Origin: Bradyrhizobium archetypum
GTDB taxonomy: Bacteria; Pseudomonadota; Alphaproteobacteria; Rhizobiales; Xanthobacteraceae
Length of the DNA stretch: 64,000 bases
Direction of reading: 5' to 3'
NCBI RefSeq assembly: GCF_013114835.1
Contig: NZ_JAAVLW010000001.1
Location: 558,001 to 622,000, forward strand
Part shown: piece by piece, positions 8,735-17,590 of the stretch
Numbering within the stretch: position 1 is the first letter of the stretch
Layout: each line of letters begins with the position of its first letter
Notes under the pieces: generated by a model
What the model saw: the letters and a program-made list of their open reading frames with translations, nothing else
Databases searched by the model: none
Told to the model about the DNA's origin: nothing
Program-made: the position numbers and the translations under genes

Positions 8735-8791
8735 GGTTATCCTCCCTTTGATGGTGACGCGGCCCTTGCGCGGGCCGCTTGTTGGTTTGGT

Positions 8792-9601
8792 TTAGGAAGC
8801 AAAAATGATGTCGTCACGCTGGCTGACATGCCAGGGGATCACCAGGCGCTCGATGCGATCGACGACCCAGAACAGGACGACGCCGAGCAGCGCGAGGATT
8901 ACCAGCGCAGCGAACATCGTCGGCAGGTCGAACGTTCCGATCGAGCGCTGCATCACATAGCCGATGCCGGAATTGGAGCCGACGAATTCGCCGACCACCG
9001 CGCCGACGACAGCGAGCGTGACCGAAACTTTCAGGCCGGAAAAGATCGCCGGCATCGCATGCGGCAGATTGACCGCGCGAAACACCTGGAAGCGGCTGCC
9101 CTGCATCGCGCGGGCGAGATCGACCATGTCGGGGTCGACCGACTTGAAGCCCTGAACCGCCGACACCACCACCGGGAAAAATCCGAGCAGGAACGCCGAG
9201 ATCACTTTTGGAATGATGCCGAAGCCGAACCACACCACGAACAGCGGCGCGATCGCGATCTTCGGCACCGACTGGGAGAACACCAGCAGCGGATAGACAT
9301 AGCTCTCGACCGTCTTCGATCCCGCGATCAGCATGGCGACGGGAATGCCGAACACCGCCGACAGCAGGAAGCCGCAGATGGTGGCGTAGGTGGTGGGCCA
9401 AGCCTGCCGCATCAGTTCCGGCCACTCGGTCCGCAACACCGCCACGACATCGCCGGGCGCCGGGATCTGATAGGCCGGAATCCGGAACAAGCGGATGGTG
9501 AGGTCCCAGGCCACCACGATGAAGAGCAGGAACAAAAACGGCCGCACCCATGCAGCATTCAGCGCTCTTGCCACGCCACTCTCGCGCTTTGCCTCGGCCA
9601 C
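8792..9601 (-). CDS. ABC transporter permease (BPD type, SsuC/TauC-like)
   Basis: Inner-membrane channel of the importer. 269 residues, starting at a GTG (9599-9601) preceded by GGAG. About six membrane segments can be seen (for example FLFLLFIVVAW, ICGFLLSAVFGIPVAMLI, VVLFWVV). The EAA loop reads SGLKVSVTLAVVGAVVGEF. First gene of the transporter; it is 57 bp upstream of the binding protein and downstream of the TetR gene, with a repeat-filled 205-bp gap between. Confidence 0.9.
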   Translation of the reverse strand: MAEAKRESGVARALNAAWVRPFLFLLFIVVAWDLTIRLFRIPAYQIPAPGDVVAVLRTEWPELMRQAWPTTYATICGFLLSAVFGIPVAMLIAGSKTVESYVYPLLVFSQSVPKIAIAPLFVVWFGFGIIPKVISAFLLGFFPVVVSAVQGFKSVDPDMVDLARAMQGSRFQVFRAVNLPHAMPAIFSGLKVSVTLAVVGAVVGEFVGSNSGIGYVMQRSIGTFDLPTMFAALVILALLGVVLFWVVDRIERLVIPWHVSQRDDIIFAS

Positions 9602-9676
9602 GCTCCGCTCCCTGATGATCGTCTTATGATGGGAAATTAACCCGTTGGATAAATACTGGCAAGCGGGTTTTCGTGC

Positions 9677-9803
9677 GCTATTTTGTCGTTCCTGCGCACG
9701 CAGGAACCCCTAAACCACGAACGTTAATTGTCGAAGCAAGATCAACGACTACCCTCAAGTCGAAAGGCCGCGGCGTATGGGTTGCAGCTTTCGCAGGAAC
9801 GAC
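9677..9803. repeat. inverted-repeat intergenic element (TTCCTGCG/CGCAGGAA type)
   Basis: GTTCCTGCGCACGCAGGAAC near 9687-9706 is itself a palindrome, and a related arm CTTTCGCAGGAACGAC closes the element near 9788-9803. It separates the TetR gene from the permease gene. Similar elements are scattered in bradyrhizobial genomes; no protein is encoded. Confidence 0.55.
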
Positions 9804-9806
9804 GGC

Positions 9807-10514
9807 TTACATCGGCTGATGCGCCGGCGGCCGCATGCCCTGCCCTACGGTCTTGCCGAAATCCGCAGTCGATTTGCCGGTCAGCGCCGCGAGCACCAGT
9901 GCCACCATATGCGCCAGCCGCTCATCCCTTGCCTCCTTCTTCAGGAGGTCGCGGCCGAAGATCACCGAGAGGGTCGCGCTGTTGGAGAGGTAGAAGAAGC
10001 ACAGCGCCGCGATCGAAATGTAGAGCTGGACCGGGTCGACCGCGACGCGGAAGTCGCCGCTTTGGACACCCCGCGTCACCACCGTGCGGATCATCTCGAC
10101 GAATGGCGAATGCATCGATTTGACCTTGGTCGAGCGCTTCAGATGGCGCGCCTTAGCGAGGTTTTCGGTATTGAGCAGCGCCAAAAATTCCGGGTTGCGG
10201 AGGAAATAGTTCCAGGTGAAATCGATCAGCCGCTCGATCGCTTCCGGCGGATCGAGATGCTCGAGATCGAGTTCGCGCTCCTCGGAACGGATCTTCTCAT
10301 AGGCGCCTTCCAGAACCGCGAGGTAGAGGTCTTCCTTGTTGCCGACATGGTAGTACAGCATGCGCTTGTTGGCGCCGGCACTCGCCGCAATGCGATCGAC
10401 GCGCGCGCCGGCCAGACCGTGGGCGGCGAATTCCTGCTTGGCGGCCTCGAGAATGCGAAGCCGCATCCCCTCCGGGTCACGCTGCCATTTCTGAACGCGT
10501 TTTGCCTTTGCCAA
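9807..10514 (-). CDS. TetR/AcrR family transcriptional regulator
   Basis: Probable local repressor of the transporter and catabolic operon downstream. The N-terminal helix-turn-helix reads ILEAAKQEFAAHGLAGARVDRIA, then ASAGANKRMLYYHVGNKEDLY, which is the classical TetR DNA-binding domain. The C-terminal ligand domain is helical and ends near KSTADFGKTVGQG. No ATG is well placed: a TTG at 10514 is chosen, with another in-frame TTG at 10544 and an ATG at 10466 that would cut into the first helix. Same orientation as, and directly upstream of, the transporter operon. Confidence 0.85.
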   Translation of the reverse strand: MAKAKRVQKWQRDPEGMRLRILEAAKQEFAAHGLAGARVDRIAASAGANKRMLYYHVGNKEDLYLAVLEGAYEKIRSEERELDLEHLDPPEAIERLIDFTWNYFLRNPEFLALLNTENLAKARHLKRSTKVKSMHSPFVEMIRTVVTRGVQSGDFRVAVDPVQLYISIAALCFFYLSNSATLSVIFGRDLLKKEARDERLAHMVALVLAALTGKSTADFGKTVGQGMRPPAHQPM

Positions 10515-10572
10515 ATCAATCGCTCGGTGGACGCATAGAGCCAAGCTGTAGCATGCGCCGAAAGTTTTGAGA

Positions 10573-10757
10573 ATGAAGGTTGTTCACCCTGCCTTGGAGG
10601 GGGAGGGTCGTATCGCATCGCGCGGAGCAAGATGCGATACGGGGGTGGGGTGACAGTCTCTCCACAGAGGAGTGGTGCGAGCGGAGAGATCATCCCACCC
10701 CGCCTCACATTTCGCTGCCCTCAACGTGAGTCGACCCTCCCCCTCTAGGGGAGGGTA
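10573..10757. repeat. long imperfect palindromic intergenic repeat
   Basis: Outer arms GGAGGGGGAGGGTCG (about 10593-10607) and CCCTCCCCCTCTAGGGGAGGG (about 10736-10756, given here in part) flank inner arms with ATGCGATACGGGGGTGGGGTG and ATCCCACCCCGCC. The element fills the gap between the VOC gene and the TetR gene. It looks like another bradyrhizobial mosaic repeat; no coding capacity. Confidence 0.65.
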
Positions 10758-10760
10758 GCC

Positions 10761-11609
10761 TCACACGTCCTTCCCCGCGGACGGCTGCACCAGCAGGGTC
10801 GGCACGCCGCAGGTGCCGCCGCGCACCGTCATGACCCGCGTTCCCGGCTTACGGCCGGTGCGGATTTCCGAGACATCGACGCCGGATTTAACCAGCCGCG
10901 CATGGGTGACGTCGATGTCGGCGACGCGCCAGCACAGGCCGTACAGCCGGTCCTGCGACGTATCCGTCTCCCTGCCCGGCCGGTGCGTCACCTCGACAAT
11001 GAGGTCACCGCAGCGGAAGAACATCAGCCGGCCCCAATCGGGATGCGAGCGATCCAGCGCCATGTCGAGGCCGAGCCGCGCGCCATAGAGGGCGGCGGCG
11101 CGTTCGGGGTCCGAGGTCGAGACCACGACATGGTCCATCGCCGTGATCGAGCCGGGAGTCGTCCGCACCGACAGCGGCCGCTCCTTGTCGCGTTCGAGGA
11201 AGAACAGGCGGACACCGCGGGTGGCCTCGCTGGCCGCGCGGGTCCGCTTCCATGACAGCACGGCGCCTGAAGCTGCGTCGCGGCTTTCGACCTCGGCGAT
11301 CGCCTCCGGCTTCAGCGTCAGCCGGTCGAGCCTGCGATGCATTTTGGCGATATCGCTGGTTCGAAAGCAGATGCTTGCGAGCCCCTCGCCCTGCGCAGCC
11401 AGAACGCTGCGAATGCGATCGGCATTGGCGCCGTCGCCACTCGGGGTTATCAACTCCAGTGTGGTGTTGTCGAGCGTGAACAGCACGCGCTGCGCGCCGT
11501 CGCCGCTGTTCTGCCAGGCCGGCGCGCGAGCAAACAAGGTCTGGTAGGCCGCGGAGGCTGCGTTGATATCGCCCGTGAGAACGACGACATGATCGAGGCC
11601 GATAATCAC
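10761..11609 (-). CDS. two-module VOC (glyoxalase/bleomycin-resistance-like) protein
   Basis: 282 residues made of two VOC modules in tandem: module 1 starts IIGLDHVVVLTGDINAA and module 2 starts AMDHVVVSTSDPERAAALYG at about residue 160. VOC folds bind a divalent metal using His/Glu at the module ends (here H in LDHVVV, E in TTLELITPSG; H in MDHVVV, E in LIVEVTHRPG). The start is a GTG at 11609 that overlaps the stop of the dehydrogenase gene in a GTGA junction, so the two are translationally coupled. Family members include glyoxalases, epimerases and dioxygenases; the reaction here is unknown. Confidence 0.85.
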   Translation of the reverse strand: MIIGLDHVVVLTGDINAASAAYQTLFARAPAWQNSGDGAQRVLFTLDNTTLELITPSGDGANADRIRSVLAAQGEGLASICFRTSDIAKMHRRLDRLTLKPEAIAEVESRDAASGAVLSWKRTRAASEATRGVRLFFLERDKERPLSVRTTPGSITAMDHVVVSTSDPERAAALYGARLGLDMALDRSHPDWGRLMFFRCGDLIVEVTHRPGRETDTSQDRLYGLCWRVADIDVTHARLVKSGVDVSEIRTGRKPGTRVMTVRGGTCGVPTLLVQPSAGKDV

Positions 11610-12868
11610 GGAAACAGTCCCCGCACATTCTTGGCGGCGCGAACCTTCTCGACGCCGATCGCCATCGCCGCGGTGCGGTGTGGAATCTTGTCCGCCTTCG
11701 CGCGCTGCAGCATGGCGTCGAAGGCGCGATCGAGGATCGCATATTCGCGCCGCGTCACTTCCTCTTCCTCCCAGAACAATTGCTGCAGGTCCTGCACCCA
11801 TTCGAAATAGCTGACCACGACGCCGCCGGAATTGCAGAGAATGTCCGGAATCAGGAACACTTCGCCCTGACGCTTTTCCAGCACCAGATCGGCTTCCGGT
11901 GTGGTCGGGCCGTTGGCGCCCTCGGCCAGGACGCGGCACTTCAGATTTTCAGCGACCTTCGCGTCGATCACCCGCTCCATCGCCGCTGGCACCAGGACAT
12001 CGCAGGGCAGTGTAAGAAGCTGATCGGGATCGAAAGCGAGTTCGCTGGAGAAGCCGGCGATGCTGCCACGCGTGGCCGCGTGCCGCATCAGGGCGGGAAT
12101 ATCAAGCCCGGCCGGGTCATGCAGCGCGCCGGTATGATCGCTGACGGCGATGATCTTCAGCCCATATTGCTGCAATTCCAGCGCCGCGTAGGAGCCGACA
12201 TTGCCAAAGCCCTGGATCACGGCGGTCGCGCCGGCCGGGTTGATCGACAGTTCCTTCAGCACGCGCCTGGCGAGATAGGCGACGCCGCGGCCCGTCGCCT
12301 CGCGCCTGCCGAGCGTGCCGCCTGACGATACCGGCTTGCCGGTGACGATCTCGGTCACGGTTTGGCCCTGATACATCGAATAGGTGTCCATGAACCAGGC
12401 CATCACCTGCTCATTGGTGCCCATGTCCGGCGCCATGACGTCGGTGTGCGGACCGACAAAGGGAATCATCTCCTGCATGTAGCGGCGCGACAGCCCTTCC
12501 AACTCACGCTTGGAGATCGTGGAGAGATCAACGTTGACGCCGCCCTTGGCGCCGCCATAGGGCAAGCCGACAAGGGCGCATTTCCAGCTCATCCAGATCG
12601 CGAGCGCCGCGACCTCGCCGATGTCGACGGAGGGTGCAAACCGCGTGCCGCCCTTGGTCGGACCGAGGGTGAGATGATGCTGGACACGGTAGCCTTCGAA
12701 TACCGCGACCGTACCGTCGTCGCGGTGGATCGGACAAGAGACAGTAACCGCGCGCTTCGGCATCAGGATGCGGTCGCGCTCGTCCATCGGGATTTCCAGA
12801 TGGTTGGCGATCACGCCAAATTGGTTAACCGCCATGTCGAACACGGGACCGGAATAAACGGTCATCAT
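11606..12868 (-). CDS. Glu/Leu/Phe/Val dehydrogenase family protein
   Basis: NAD(P)-dependent oxidative deaminase of the glutamate dehydrogenase family, 420 residues, the normal hexameric GDH length. Visible: substrate domain PTKGGTRFAPSVDIGEV and GLPYGGAKGGVNVD (catalytic Lys in GGAKGG), APDMGTNEQVMAWFMDTYS, and the Rossmann domain AVIQGFGNVGSYAA. The C-terminal NGPTTPEAD and ILCNSGGVVVSYFEWVQ are characteristic. Coupled to a VOC protein, so it may serve a special amino-acid catabolic step rather than general nitrogen metabolism. Two adjacent ATGs (12868, 12865) are possible starts. Confidence 0.93.
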   Translation of the reverse strand: MMTVYSGPVFDMAVNQFGVIANHLEIPMDERDRILMPKRAVTVSCPIHRDDGTVAVFEGYRVQHHLTLGPTKGGTRFAPSVDIGEVAALAIWMSWKCALVGLPYGGAKGGVNVDLSTISKRELEGLSRRYMQEMIPFVGPHTDVMAPDMGTNEQVMAWFMDTYSMYQGQTVTEIVTGKPVSSGGTLGRREATGRGVAYLARRVLKELSINPAGATAVIQGFGNVGSYAALELQQYGLKIIAVSDHTGALHDPAGLDIPALMRHAATRGSIAGFSSELAFDPDQLLTLPCDVLVPAAMERVIDAKVAENLKCRVLAEGANGPTTPEADLVLEKRQGEVFLIPDILCNSGGVVVSYFEWVQDLQQLFWEEEEVTRREYAILDRAFDAMLQRAKADKIPHRTAAMAIGVEKVRAAKNVRGLFP

Positions 12869-13088
12869 CCCTCCACTTTTGTCGCGCCGCCGGGAAACCC
12901 GGGCCGCCGTCAGCCGTTATACGGCAGTATGCCTAGGGTCCCTAAGGACGGTCGTATTCTCCTCATACTCCCATCTCAAGCTGCAAAGACGGCACGGTTG
13001 CGAATAATTTCAGCGAATGCATCCGATAACCGGTGCTAATGTGTGTACGCCGGGGCCGGGACACCCCTCAGCTCATGACGGAAAACGA

Positions 13089-13982
13089 ATGCAGGCTCTC
13101 TTCATCGGACAGACCTATATCGACGTTACCTTCATCACCGACCACATGCCGACCGGCGACGAAAAACATGTGGCCTCCGCCTACGCGGTGTCCTTTGGCG
13201 GCAACGCGGTCACGGCAGCGTTCTGCTGCGCTAAGCTCGGCATCGTGCCTGATCTGATCGCAACGGTCGCCAATGACTGGCTCGGCCGTATGTTTCAGGA
13301 CATGAGCGCGAAATACGGAATCTCGATCCATCCGCGGAAGGTCAACTCCTCGTCGCTGTCATTCATCATGCCGAAAGACGGCAAGCGCGCCATCGTGCGC
13401 TGCCGCGACGACGAGCATATCCATCCCTTCCCGATGCTGAATTTGAGGGGTTGTCGCGCGCTGCATGTCGACGGTCACCAGCCGGACGCTGCCATCCACT
13501 ACGCAAAGCTCTGCCGCGAGGCAGGTATCCTGACCTCGCTCGATGGCGGCGGCCTGCGCACCAACACCCATGAACTGCTGGAATTCATCGATGTTGCCAT
13601 CGTCGCCGAGCGCCTGTGCGAGCAGATGGACAAGACGCCGGAGGCCATGCTGGATTATCTCAAGAGCCGCGGTTGCCGGATCGGCGGCGTCACCATGGGC
13701 GAGAAGGGCCTGCTCTGGTATGACGAGACCGGCGCCACGCATCGTCTTCCGGCGCTTCCGATTCCGGCCGAGCGCGTCATCGATACCAACGGCGCAGGCG
13801 ACGTCTTCCACGGCGCCTATGTCTATTCCTATCTCGCCAATTCCGCCAAAAGCTGGAACGAGCATTTCGAATTTGCGCGCGCAGCCTCGACCTTCAAGAT
13901 CCAGCGTCTTGGCAACGAGGCCGGCCTGCCGACGCTGATCGACATCGACGCAATCGCGCGGGAATTTCGGGTACACGCCTGA
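13089..13982 (+). CDS. PfkB-family carbohydrate kinase
   Basis: 297-residue ribokinase-fold kinase. It begins MQALFIGQTYIDVTF, has the substrate-binding SFGGNAVTAAFCCAKLG in its first third, and the C-terminal signature DTNGAGDVFHGAYVYS, with the catalytic Asp in GAGD. The longer in-frame start at 13017 adds 24 residues without resemblance to the family, so the ATG at 13089 is used. The phosphorylated substrate is unknown; the tandem neighbour is a ribokinase-type paralogue 25 bp downstream, so both are probably one transcript divergent from the dehydrogenase gene. Confidence 0.88.
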   Translation: MQALFIGQTYIDVTFITDHMPTGDEKHVASAYAVSFGGNAVTAAFCCAKLGIVPDLIATVANDWLGRMFQDMSAKYGISIHPRKVNSSSLSFIMPKDGKRAIVRCRDDEHIHPFPMLNLRGCRALHVDGHQPDAAIHYAKLCREAGILTSLDGGGLRTNTHELLEFIDVAIVAERLCEQMDKTPEAMLDYLKSRGCRIGGVTMGEKGLLWYDETGATHRLPALPIPAERVIDTNGAGDVFHGAYVYSYLANSAKSWNEHFEFARAASTFKIQRLGNEAGLPTLIDIDAIAREFRVHA

Positions 13983-14007
13983 AGGAGCGAATGGGGGGTT
14001 GCTACGC

Positions 14008-14919
14008 ATGAGGCGCGTGTTCGTCGCCGGCAGCATCAACATGGATGTAGTGGCGACCGCCGACCGGCATCCCAAGGTCGGCGAGACCGTCGCCGGCAAG
14101 GAGGTGCACTACTTTCCGGGCGGCAAGGGCGCCAACCAGGCGGTGGCCGTCGCAAAGCTCGGCGCATCGTCAACGCTGATCGGCCGGCTGGGCACGGATG
14201 CATTCGGCCAGCAATTGCGGCAGTTTCTCGCCGCCCAAAGTGTTGATCTCACGCTGGTCAAGGACACCGCGGATGTCCATACCGGCACAGCCGTGATCAC
14301 CATCGCCGACGCCGACAACACCATCGTCGTCGTGCCCGGCGCCAATGCGTTGGTCAGCGCCGAGGACGTCGCCGCCCCCGTGCTCGCCAAGGGCGACGTC
14401 GCGGTTAGCCAGTTCGAAATTCCGCAAGCTGCGATCGCCGCCTTCTTCAAGCGGGCGCGCACGGCCGCGGCGACCACCATCCTCAATCCAGCGCCGGCGC
14501 GCCCGTGTGGCCGCGACCTGCTCGATCTCGTCGACATCCTCATCCTCAACGAAACCGAGCTGGGGCTTCTGGCGCAGGCCGAGCTTCACGATACCGATGA
14601 GCCCGTCCGGTTTGTCGAGGCCGCGCGACGGCTGCCAACGGCTTCAGACAAGATCATCTGCGTCACCCTGGGCAAGCGCGGCGTGCTTGCGCTAATCGGC
14701 GGCGAGCCCATGCTGATAGCTGGACGTGTCGTGAAAGCGGTGGACACCACCGGCGCCGGCGATTGCTTCGTGGGCGCTCTTGCCGCGCAGCTTGCCAATG
14801 GAAAGCCAATCCGCGACGCGCTTGAATACGCCAATGCCGCCGCCTCGATCTGCGTGCAACGGATGGGCGCCGCGCCGTCGATGCCGACGGCTGCCGAAGT
14901 GGCGGCGATGCGGGGCTAG
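14008..14919 (+). CDS. rbsK: ribokinase-like PfkB sugar kinase
   Basis: Phosphorylates ribose or a related sugar at the expense of ATP. 303 residues: GSINMDVVATADRHPKVGET (ribokinase N-terminus), FPGGKGANQAVAVAKLG (PfkB signature 1), LNETELGLL, and DTTGAGDCFVGALAAQLANG (signature 2 with the catalytic Asp). The ATG at 14008 is preferred over a TTG at 13999. The close match to RbsK motifs supports the symbol, but sugar specificity is inferred. Its TAG stop overlaps the stop of a decayed TRAP binding-protein gene on the other strand, hinting that a sugar transporter once stood here. Confidence 0.85.
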   Translation: MRRVFVAGSINMDVVATADRHPKVGETVAGKEVHYFPGGKGANQAVAVAKLGASSTLIGRLGTDAFGQQLRQFLAAQSVDLTLVKDTADVHTGTAVITIADADNTIVVVPGANALVSAEDVAAPVLAKGDVAVSQFEIPQAAIAAFFKRARTAAATTILNPAPARPCGRDLLDLVDILILNETELGLLAQAELHDTDEPVRFVEAARRLPTASDKIICVTLGKRGVLALIGGEPMLIAGRVVKAVDTTGAGDCFVGALAAQLANGKPIRDALEYANAAASICVQRMGAAPSMPTAAEVAAMRG

Positions 14920-15173
14920 CTGCCGAGCCCAAGCCCTTCATTGAGTTGGTTCTCGTTGCCGAGTTGCGAAGCCGGAAGTACCTCGATTTCGAACCGGCCG
15001 TTGGTGCGCTTTTTGATCTCGCCGGCCGCCCACAGCCGCCTCGGTGTGGTAGGGTTCGGTGACCTCATAGACATGCGCCCATCAGCCCCGTATGCGCTGC
15101 AGCCGGGTCCGGCCGCAGCCAAGACGACAATGGCACCGCTGATTAACCTGAGATTGCACGCCCAACCGGACAT
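14916..15173 (-). pseudogene. TRAP transporter DctP-type solute-binding protein, decayed N-terminal remnant
   Basis: From the ATG at 15173 there is a good signal peptide ending AYGAD. Homology to TRAP receptors then jumps frame: AHVYEVTEPYHTEA is read in another frame (about 15078-15037), and the original frame resumes with LWAAGEIKKRTNGRFEIEVL and PASQLGNENQLNEGLGLG. A stop follows exactly where the intact family continues with about 250 more residues. One extra G near 15036 explains the second frame change. The gene is therefore both frameshifted and truncated, with its end sharing the ribokinase stop. No cognate DctQ/DctM is nearby; the intact TRAP set at 51-54 kb is different. Confidence 0.75.
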
Positions 15174-15275
15174 ATACCCTCCGAGAACTGACCGCCGGAG
15201 ATTCTTGACGGTGCTTCGTTCGGCAAGGTTGCCGAGTTGATCGGCAGATGCAAGCAGACCAACGCTGCACAAGAC

Positions 15276-16496
15276 TTAGATCAGGGCACTCTTCAGGTCG
15301 AAGCCGGGATCGGCAGCCTGCTCCGGCGTGATCGAGCCGTTGGCGGCAAGCAGGCGCCGTCCGAACATGTGATCGCCCGCGCGGTTGACGGACTCGATGC
15401 CGACAAGTTGGCCCTCCCTGTAGCAAAAGGCGGAGAACGCGGCTTTGGCCTGATCGCCGCGGACCACCACGCGATCATAGCCGGTGGTTAGTCCCGCGAT
15501 CTGGAGTTTATCCGGCCCCTGGTCGCTCCAGAACCAGGGCAGACCGTCATAGGGTTTAGCATCGCCGGTCAGACGGGCCGCAACGCAGCGCGCGTGGTCG
15601 GTCGCGTTCTGCACCGATTCAAGCCGCAGCGAGCCGCCGAAGCGCGGGCTCGCGAACAGCGCGCAGTCGCCGATCGCCGAAATATGGGGATCGGCGGTCA
15701 GGAGATGCTGATCGACGATGATACCCGACGCGACCGGCAGCCCCGCCTTCTCCGCCAGCTCCACGTTGGGCAGGACGCCGACGCCGACCACGATCAAATC
15801 GGCTTTGATATGCCGCCCGTCGCTGAGGCTCACACCGGTGACCTTGCTGCCGTCGCTCTCGATGCTCGTGACTTGCACGCCGAGATGAATCCGGATACCG
15901 GCAGCGGCGTGCCGCGATTGAAAGTATTCCGAGATTTCCGCAGTCACCGCGCGCGCCATCACCCGCGGCGCGAGCTCGACAACATCGACTTCGAGGCCCT
16001 TGGCCCGCGCCGTCGCCGCAAACTCCAGCCCGATGAATCCGGCGCCGATGACGACAACGCGCTGGCCTGCCGTGATGTAGTCGCGCAGCGACTGGCTTTC
16101 GTCGAGCGTCCGCAAGTAGCGCACGCTGTCGAGATTGGCGTTCGGAATATCGAGCAGACGATTGCGCGCGCCGGTCGCCAGCACCAGATGGCCGTAATCG
16201 AGTGACGCGCTGGAGGCGAGCAGCAGTTTGCGCGCGGCACGATCGATCGACACCGCGCGATCGGAGATCAGGTCGATCTTCTGGTCGGAATAGAATTTTT
16301 CCGGCCGGAACATCAGGCTGTCGGGCCCGCCGGTTCCCTTCAAATAGGCCTTGGACAGCGGCGGCCGCTGATAGGGCAGATGGCCTTCGTCATTCACGAG
16401 CGCGATGCGCTCCGAATAGCCGTGCTGGCGCAGCGAGGCCGCAAGCTGATAGCCAGCGTGGCCGGCGCCAATGATGACAACCGGTCCTGCCGTCAT
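15276..16496 (-). CDS. FAD-dependent ferredoxin reductase-like oxidoreductase
   Basis: Transfers electrons from NAD(P)H to a ferredoxin-type partner. 406 residues: FAD-binding VVIIGAGHAGYQLAASLRQ at the N-terminus, PYQRPPLSK (rhodocoxin/putidaredoxin reductase signature), ATGARNR, then the NAD-binding GXGXXG VVVIGAGFIGLEFAATARAK (in blocks), and the second FAD motif ISAIGDCALFASP. The family usually serves cytochrome P450 or ring-hydroxylating dioxygenase systems. No ferredoxin or oxygenase gene lies next to it in this window, so the partner must be elsewhere. Confidence 0.9.
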   Translation of the reverse strand: MTAGPVVIIGAGHAGYQLAASLRQHGYSERIALVNDEGHLPYQRPPLSKAYLKGTGGPDSLMFRPEKFYSDQKIDLISDRAVSIDRAARKLLLASSASLDYGHLVLATGARNRLLDIPNANLDSVRYLRTLDESQSLRDYITAGQRVVVIGAGFIGLEFAATARAKGLEVDVVELAPRVMARAVTAEISEYFQSRHAAAGIRIHLGVQVTSIESDGSKVTGVSLSDGRHIKADLIVVGVGVLPNVELAEKAGLPVASGIIVDQHLLTADPHISAIGDCALFASPRFGGSLRLESVQNATDHARCVAARLTGDAKPYDGLPWFWSDQGPDKLQIAGLTTGYDRVVVRGDQAKAAFSAFCYREGQLVGIESVNRAGDHMFGRRLLAANGSITPEQAADPGFDLKSALI

Positions 16497-16767
16497 CGCA
16501 AGATCCTACGTTCGAGCGCACGGGAATGGCCCATGTCGTTTCCTCTCCAGTGATTTTGGCTTGCCTGTCCCGTCCCTTGGAAGCGGCGCTCGTGTCCGTC
16601 CCGAACGATGACGGGCGCTATCTGACCTCATGGAACGACGAGACGCAAGGGCGTCGGCGGCCCTGAGGACGGCCGTTACCGGATTTTGCGGGCCCGGGTG
16701 GGGATTGTCACTTCTTGCCTTCTCTATTTAAATGCCCGGCCCATCCGCGCGCTCCGGAGGCCCTGCC

Positions 16768-17565
16768 ATGTCGACTTCCGATAATACCGCCGCCGACGCC
16801 CCTGCCCTGCTCAGGATCGAGGGCCCGATTGCCACGATCACGCTCAATCGCCCTGCGGCCTTCAACTCGATCAATCTGTCGATCGCGCAAAAACTGGAGC
16901 AGCTTGGCGCGGAGGTCGAGGCCAATGACGACATAAGGGTGCTGGTGATCGAGGGCGAAGGCCGCGCTTTCTCCGCCGGCGGCGATCTGCAGACCATCGG
17001 CGCCGCCGCCGCTAACGACACGATCGCGCCCGTCGTGGGAGAACTGCTGAAGCACTACCATGCCTTCATCCAGACGCTGCGGCGGATGCCCAAGATCGTC
17101 CTCTCCAGCGTCCACGGCTCCGCCGCCGGGGCCGGCATGGGGCTCGCCTTCGTGACCGACCTCTGCATCGCTGCCGACGACGCCCGTTTCACGCCGGCCT
17201 ACGCCAAGATCGGCGTCTCGCCGGATGGCGGCAGCACGGTGGGCATGGTCGGCACCGTCGGCACCCGCCGCGCGCTGCAGATATTCTTGGCCGAGGACAA
17301 TTTTACCGCGCAGCAGGCTTACGAATGGGGCCTAGTCGCCCGCGTCGTTCCGGCAGCAGAGTTGAAGGCCGAGACGCGCAAATTCGCCGAGCGGCTGGCG
17401 CAGAACCCGCACGCCGCGATCGCCGGCACCAAGTCGCTGGTCTATCAGGCCGCGGTGACGCCGACCAAGCAGCAGCTCGACGCCGAGGAAGCAAAGATTA
17501 TCGACGCCATGCAGACCGATGCGTTCCGCGTTGCGGTGAAGAAGTTCACCAGCAAGTCGAAGTGA
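16768..17565 (+). CDS. enoyl-CoA hydratase/isomerase family protein
   Basis: 265-residue crotonase-fold protein. It has LNRPAAFNSINLSIAQKL near the start, the oxyanion-hole segment AFSAGGDLQTIG and the second glycine-rich region HGSAAGAGMGLAFVTDLCIA. Then comes FTPAYAKIGVSPDGGSTVGM, where an Asp occupies a position that is often Glu in true hydratases, so isomerase or another crotonase activity is possible. The ATG at 16768 is preceded by CCGGAGG; the longer frame start is rejected. It is transcribed divergently from the ferredoxin reductase. Confidence 0.88.
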   Translation: MSTSDNTAADAPALLRIEGPIATITLNRPAAFNSINLSIAQKLEQLGAEVEANDDIRVLVIEGEGRAFSAGGDLQTIGAAAANDTIAPVVGELLKHYHAFIQTLRRMPKIVLSSVHGSAAGAGMGLAFVTDLCIAADDARFTPAYAKIGVSPDGGSTVGMVGTVGTRRALQIFLAEDNFTAQQAYEWGLVARVVPAAELKAETRKFAERLAQNPHAAIAGTKSLVYQAAVTPTKQQLDAEEAKIIDAMQTDAFRVAVKKFTSKSK

Positions 17566-17590
17566 TGGCTGGCTGGTAACGCGCACTCAA

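Noticed and set aside
7508..9640. 710-codon open frame on the plus strand
   Set aside because: It lies antisense to the well-supported ABC transporter genes; the translation is rich in Arg/His/Asp without domain motifs, as expected for a GC-rich mirror frame.
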